The position numbers and the translations under genes are program-made. From Nomia melanderi (Eukaryota > Arthropoda > Insecta > Hymenoptera > Halictidae): DNA of 64,000 bases. Below, piece by piece: positions 60,032-64,000 of the stretch. The DNA lies in assembly GCF_051020985.1 (NCBI RefSeq), contig NC_134999.1:31095160-31159159 (forward strand), read 5' to 3'. Position 1 is the first letter of the stretch, and each line of letters starts with the position of its first letter. The notes beneath the pieces were generated by a model. It did not search any database. It was given only the letters and a program-made list of their open reading frames with translations, and had not been told where the DNA came from.

Positions 60032-62484
60032 GATTTGTTTGCACAAAAAAGATACCAGTGAAAGACTGAGCAAAGGCCTTCAGGATGGGGACATCCGTTT
60101 CACTGAGGAGAACCGATGCATTATACGTCCCGCTTATGTGCGTCCCTGCCTCTAATTACCTCGGATGAAGACATCACCATAGTCCCGGACGATTCTCCAG
60201 GGAATCCTAGTTTAGCTATCAAGAGAACGAATCGTTTTGTGGCTTTATATTTCACCGATTATTTATTATCTTTACGAGCTGCGGTCATTACTCTCGCGCA
60301 TATGGATGGTCTCATTATTTCTAATGACCGCCGTGTGCACATTGAATGTGGATTAAAGGATTATGGACAGTCTTTGTGGAATGCGATGGAATTTAAATCC
60401 TGCTTGTAATAGTTTATACCGGGCAGTAAATAGTTTCGCATAAACGCAAAAAGAACGTTCGCCCGGTGTGGGTTGCGGTGTGCCACCGGGTTCGGAGATT
60501 TAGGTTAGGCTACGAATTAGCGGCGGGCAACCTCGAATGATAGCGCTTATTACACAATGAAATATCGAGACGTTTATCGGCGTCGTTCTCTATTCTGATC
60601 AGATTTAATATTTCTTTCGAGGAACAGGGAAAAAGATGTACGGCACTTGAGACGGAATTACTTGTTACCCTTTAGCGTACAACGTGATCCTTCGGTGAAA
60701 TAAAAAGTCGGGGGAGCACAACTATATTGTGATTAAATCGCGTACGCGCGTCTCTAATAAAAAGAAGCTCGCGTCGATGCGACCAACACACACCGGCCAC
60801 TGAGAATGTTTATGCGCGCGAACGGGCAAGAAAAAAAGAGCGAAAGACTCGCATTCCAAATCTCCGGTAATGTTAGCTCATTAATGCGATCCATTAAGAG
60901 CGTAAGAGATCGTTAAACATGTGAAGGCAAAACTGCATTAATATTAAACAAGATTATTTTAGATCGGAAACAGAATGTCTCGGGATCGTGTCATAAATAT
61001 AACTAATAAACGCGAAGCATAAAATATTTAGTTCCTTTGGGAAAACTATGATTCTAATAAACGGTTTATAGGAGCCGCTTTACGACGAATGATTTCGACG
61101 GTTCGTTTCGAAATTGAACACGTTGATGTTGAAATTTCGGAAATTCGACGGATCTCCGTTGTAAAAGCTCGAAGCAATGGTGACTCACCATTGTGTCTGC
61201 TTTTACAGGTGCGTAGGTGCTCGATAATGGAGATGAGGGGTCTGCGGCCGAGACCGCTGCCACCCCCATAACTCCAAGGGGAGTCACGCTCTGTCCCGTG
61301 CGCCAGGTTGTCACAGTCCTGGAAAACAGAAAAAGAGGATAAGAAAAAACGGAAATTAGACGGAGAGACGAGGCAAGGAAGGATGACGGAAGCAGCCGGG
61401 TTCCATCATTTCCCACGGTTCAACACGATACTGCGAATTCCGGTGTCCTCGTACTCACTGAGCACGATGATTCAGGTAAAAGCAATGAGAGACTCATTGA
61501 CTGTAATAAGGAGAGCAAACGCGGAGCTACGGTTTGTTCGAGGAACGTGATGGCTCGAAGAAAAGGTGGAACGAGACTGTTTTACCTTTAATGGTACTAC
61601 AACCTCAAAATTCATTTTTGAAAACAATGTTTGCAAGAACTTGTTATATCGAAGACAAACATGTTTAGGAATGAATTTCATTTTAAGAAACAACGAATGC
61701 TTCGTAATTGATTTGATACAAATCTGTGCCGCCATACTTGTTATTAGGTTTTTTTAAGTATGTCTTTCTAACTTCGTTCAATACATTTTTATATTATCAT
61801 TTATCTCAATTCACATGGAGTTTTGTAATGTTAGTAATCTTTGAATATATAATAAAATTAAGTATTATTTAAGTGGGTCCAAAAATCGTTCACGTAGAAA
61901 AAAAGCACAGTGGACAGTGCTCGTTACTGTAAACCAGCAATTTTTCCAGCGCCACAGTCCAGGAACTCTTGGCTCGGAATCATATTTATGACAGAAAAGA
62001 ATCCCATAAACCAGCCGACAGGTTACGCCTCCTAAGGTCAGGCTAATCTTAAATCTCCCCGAACCGTTTACGCGTCGGATCACCATAAAAATGCAGTTAC
62101 GAAGCCACGAGCTCCAAACCTGTGCATCGTAGCCTCGCGGGGAGAAACGAATTTAATCAAATCCTGAACCGTTAATCCCACTAAATCACTTTTCTCCGTG
62201 CCTCCCTGTTCGTTATCCGAAAACAGCCAGAACGAAAGAATTTTATATACGTGTCTTTCTAATCAGCGTTTGAAGAAATGCATTTCCGTTTCGCGAACGA
62301 ACAGCGGACCCGCAATCAAACTTACATTGTTGCAATCTAGATTCTCCAAACCGAGACAAAATGGAATTTTTCTTAACAACTTCAACAAGTTGAAAGTAAA
62401 AGCTTGAGATCCTACACAAATGAAATAATCCTACAACAATGATTTCACTTTAAAGAAAAAGTACAAAACCAGAACAAATCTTAT
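60030..62484. other. Mixed DNA with moderate GC patches
   Basis: GC-richer patches at about 60060-60560, 60650-60900, 61080-61560 and 61900-62200. A plus frame of 97 codons (60116-60409) and a minus frame of 116 codons (61066-61416) have no recognisable domain. The 60-codon plus frame ending at 60155 is discussed as a finding. Confidence 0.4.
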
Positions 62485-62575
62485 TAACCGATCACGAGTT
62501 ACCTCCTGTTTTCACTTGCATAAGGAATAATAACTGGTGATAGCTTCTAAAAAAATCCAGCCAACAAAGTGTTAA
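62485..62575. mobile_element. Degraded family D TTAA element
   Basis: 91 bp starting TTAACCGATCACGAGTTACC and ending CCAACAAAGTGTTAA. The left part matches the internal repeat of the element at 18008-18320 and the right part matches its 3' end (ATAGCTTCT... then AGTGTTAA). It is a deletion remnant. Confidence 0.6.
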
Positions 62576-64000
62576 TTGCCATCGTCAATGCAACAACCAA
62601 CGAGTCCTCTCACAGACCAAATTTCAACAACACTAATTCCAACGTTACTCCCGAATCCGCCACAAAGATACACCACAAAATCAATCCAAACTCAAAAGGA
62701 CCCTTCTATTCCCATAGAAACCTGGACAATCCCAAAAGCTTCCCTCAAAATTCCACCAAAGCCTGAAACAAAACAATTATCCCCCTCGCGACATCGATGG
62801 CCAGCCATTCCCCTCCGCAATAAATTCAAATGCTAGTTTCCCCGGGGCCGGGGGTAAGGCAAGTACTCTTGTTCGACGAGCACGGCCGATCCGCTCCGGA
62901 CTTATGGTTAGGTCGGCTTACAACCGGATCGGATCGATTCCCCATGACACGTATGGCGGTGTCGCCCGTGCATTATAGAGGCCGCTGCTAGAGCCCGGAC
63001 CGGGCTGGCCGACGCGACTCGACTCGACGCGACGCGACGCGAGGCGACGGGACCCGGCGGACAAGGCCCAAGTTTAGAATTCCCGCGGATCGTAATGCCC
63101 GGCGACGAACGGAGAAGGCCCGGCGGAACCGTTACCGAGAAGTCGTTAAGCCCCGTCGTTAAGTCGATTATCCGCAGCCCTTGACGACGAGTATCTCGCA
63201 TCGAGTTTCCTCGCCGTGGGCCTGGCTTCGTTTATCGGCCGGGCCCGACGTGTCATGCCCGACAGCGTTATCCTGGATCCCGCCAGCGGTCCACGCGGAT
63301 CCAGTTTTATCGATCGTATTACGATAAGACGCGTTTTCGTCCCTAAGACCACCTCCGTCTCTCTCTCTTCCTCTCGTTCCGTCCTCCGACCGTTCGTCCC
63401 GTCCCGCGGAGTTAATCCTCGCCGCGGACCCGATCAGATTTATGGGGGACCGGAACCGGGGAATTTGTCGATCGGTAACGTACGACGATCGGAAAAAGTA
63501 CACGATCGGCGTAGGGACCCGGCGCGATGATTCATGACGCTCGCCGGTCCCGGCGGGCTTGTTTAATGCGTCATTAGCCGGCGAATGTAAGGGCAGTTTT
63601 TAATCGGCGTTCCCCGTGCGCAAAGAGGGACCGTGATTGAACAAGGATTTTAATTCTTCGGGGTTCGCCGCGATGCGTTTTATAGAGTGAGATATGGCCG
63701 GTGCCGGGATTTTATGCGTGCGTCGCGTACGCGGATAGGCGGGGCATGATTAAAGGGACAACCCGATGGGGATTAATGCGCGAGTTCTTCGAGTTTTTAC
63801 TCTGGTTCCGGCGGGTTTCGTCGGGAATAGATGTTTTAGGTTTTTCTGCTGAACCGAATTCGCTTCGGCTCTGCGAGATGGGAGGTTTGTGGATCTTGAA
63901 TTTCGAGTGTTCGATTTGGCAGTAGCTTGCAATGTGGTTTCTTTCGCGAGGGTTGATGGAACTGTTTTATTGTTCGTAGTTCAGTAAGATGAAATTTCGT
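62576..64000. other. A/C-rich shoulder and terminal GC-rich island 24
   Basis: 62581-62640 has 20 C and 5 G. The CpG-rich core spans about 62780-63950. Frames of 60-111 codons in several phases have no recognisable domain. The island runs close to the window edge, so its right shoulder is not fully visible. Confidence 0.45.
63011..63052. repeat. GACNC pentanucleotide tract
   Basis: About eight units of GACGC/GACTC with late GAGGC and GACGG variants. Seen directly. Confidence 0.85.

Noticed and set aside
1..64000. CRISPR arrays, operons or bacterial promoters
   Set aside because: No array of regularly spaced repeats with unique spacers, no ribosome-binding sites ahead of long frames, and composition and repeats are those of a eukaryotic genome.

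Overview
The window looks like non-coding nuclear DNA (intergenic or very long intron) from an arthropod, most likely a hymenopteran insect such as a bee. That assignment is an inference from three things. The base composition is a mosaic: AT-rich valleys alternate with sharply bounded GC-rich islands in which CpG is plentiful rather than depleted. The valleys carry many short TTAA-bounded, transposase-less elements of the piggyBac-like kind. There is no operon structure, rRNA, tRNA or continuous coding sequence. I recognise no protein-coding gene. The longest open frames (about 190-220 codons) lie in or overlap GC-rich DNA where stops are rare, and none shows a domain I can name, so they are treated as chance frames apart from three weak exon candidates.

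Layout. 1-9.3 kb: islands at about 1.13-1.84, 2.33-2.81, 5.13-5.83 and 6.87-7.49 kb, a three-copy tandem repeat at 2.81-3.30 kb, and a dense cluster of TTAA elements (5.88-6.34, 8.64-9.33 kb), including one element nested in another and two that share one TTAA. 9.3-20 kb: large islands at 9.56-11.13, 12.5-13.1 and 17.3-19.4 kb; more TTAA elements at 16.68-17.04 and 18.01-18.32 kb. 20-31 kb: islands at 21.0-22.0 and 25.9-26.7 kb, a 118-bp minisatellite at 24.99-25.88 kb, a 32-bp AT-rich array at 28.5-28.7 kb, and a ~173-bp element present twice exactly 796 bp apart (30.2 and 31.0 kb). 31-46 kb: islands around 32, 34, 35, 38, 40, 41, 43 and 45 kb with five more TTAA elements between them. 46-64 kb: islands at 47.7-48.6, 49.5-50.4, 50.9-51.6, 52.2-53.1, 55.2-56.2, 58.0-59.0 and 62.8-63.95 kb, with compound microsatellites and a dispersed two-part motif.

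What ties the window together is a strand asymmetry around the strongest GC-rich islands. The top strand is A/C-rich (G-poor) in the few hundred bases to the left and G/T-rich (C-poor) to the right. For example, the 58-59 kb island has 25 C against 4 G at 57961-58020 and 25 G against 3 C at 59041-59100. The same upward jump in GT skew occurs at about a dozen islands. This is the pattern expected of divergent transcription units or replication initiation sites, or of another process that starts in the island and moves outward. It is the most interesting signal in the window.
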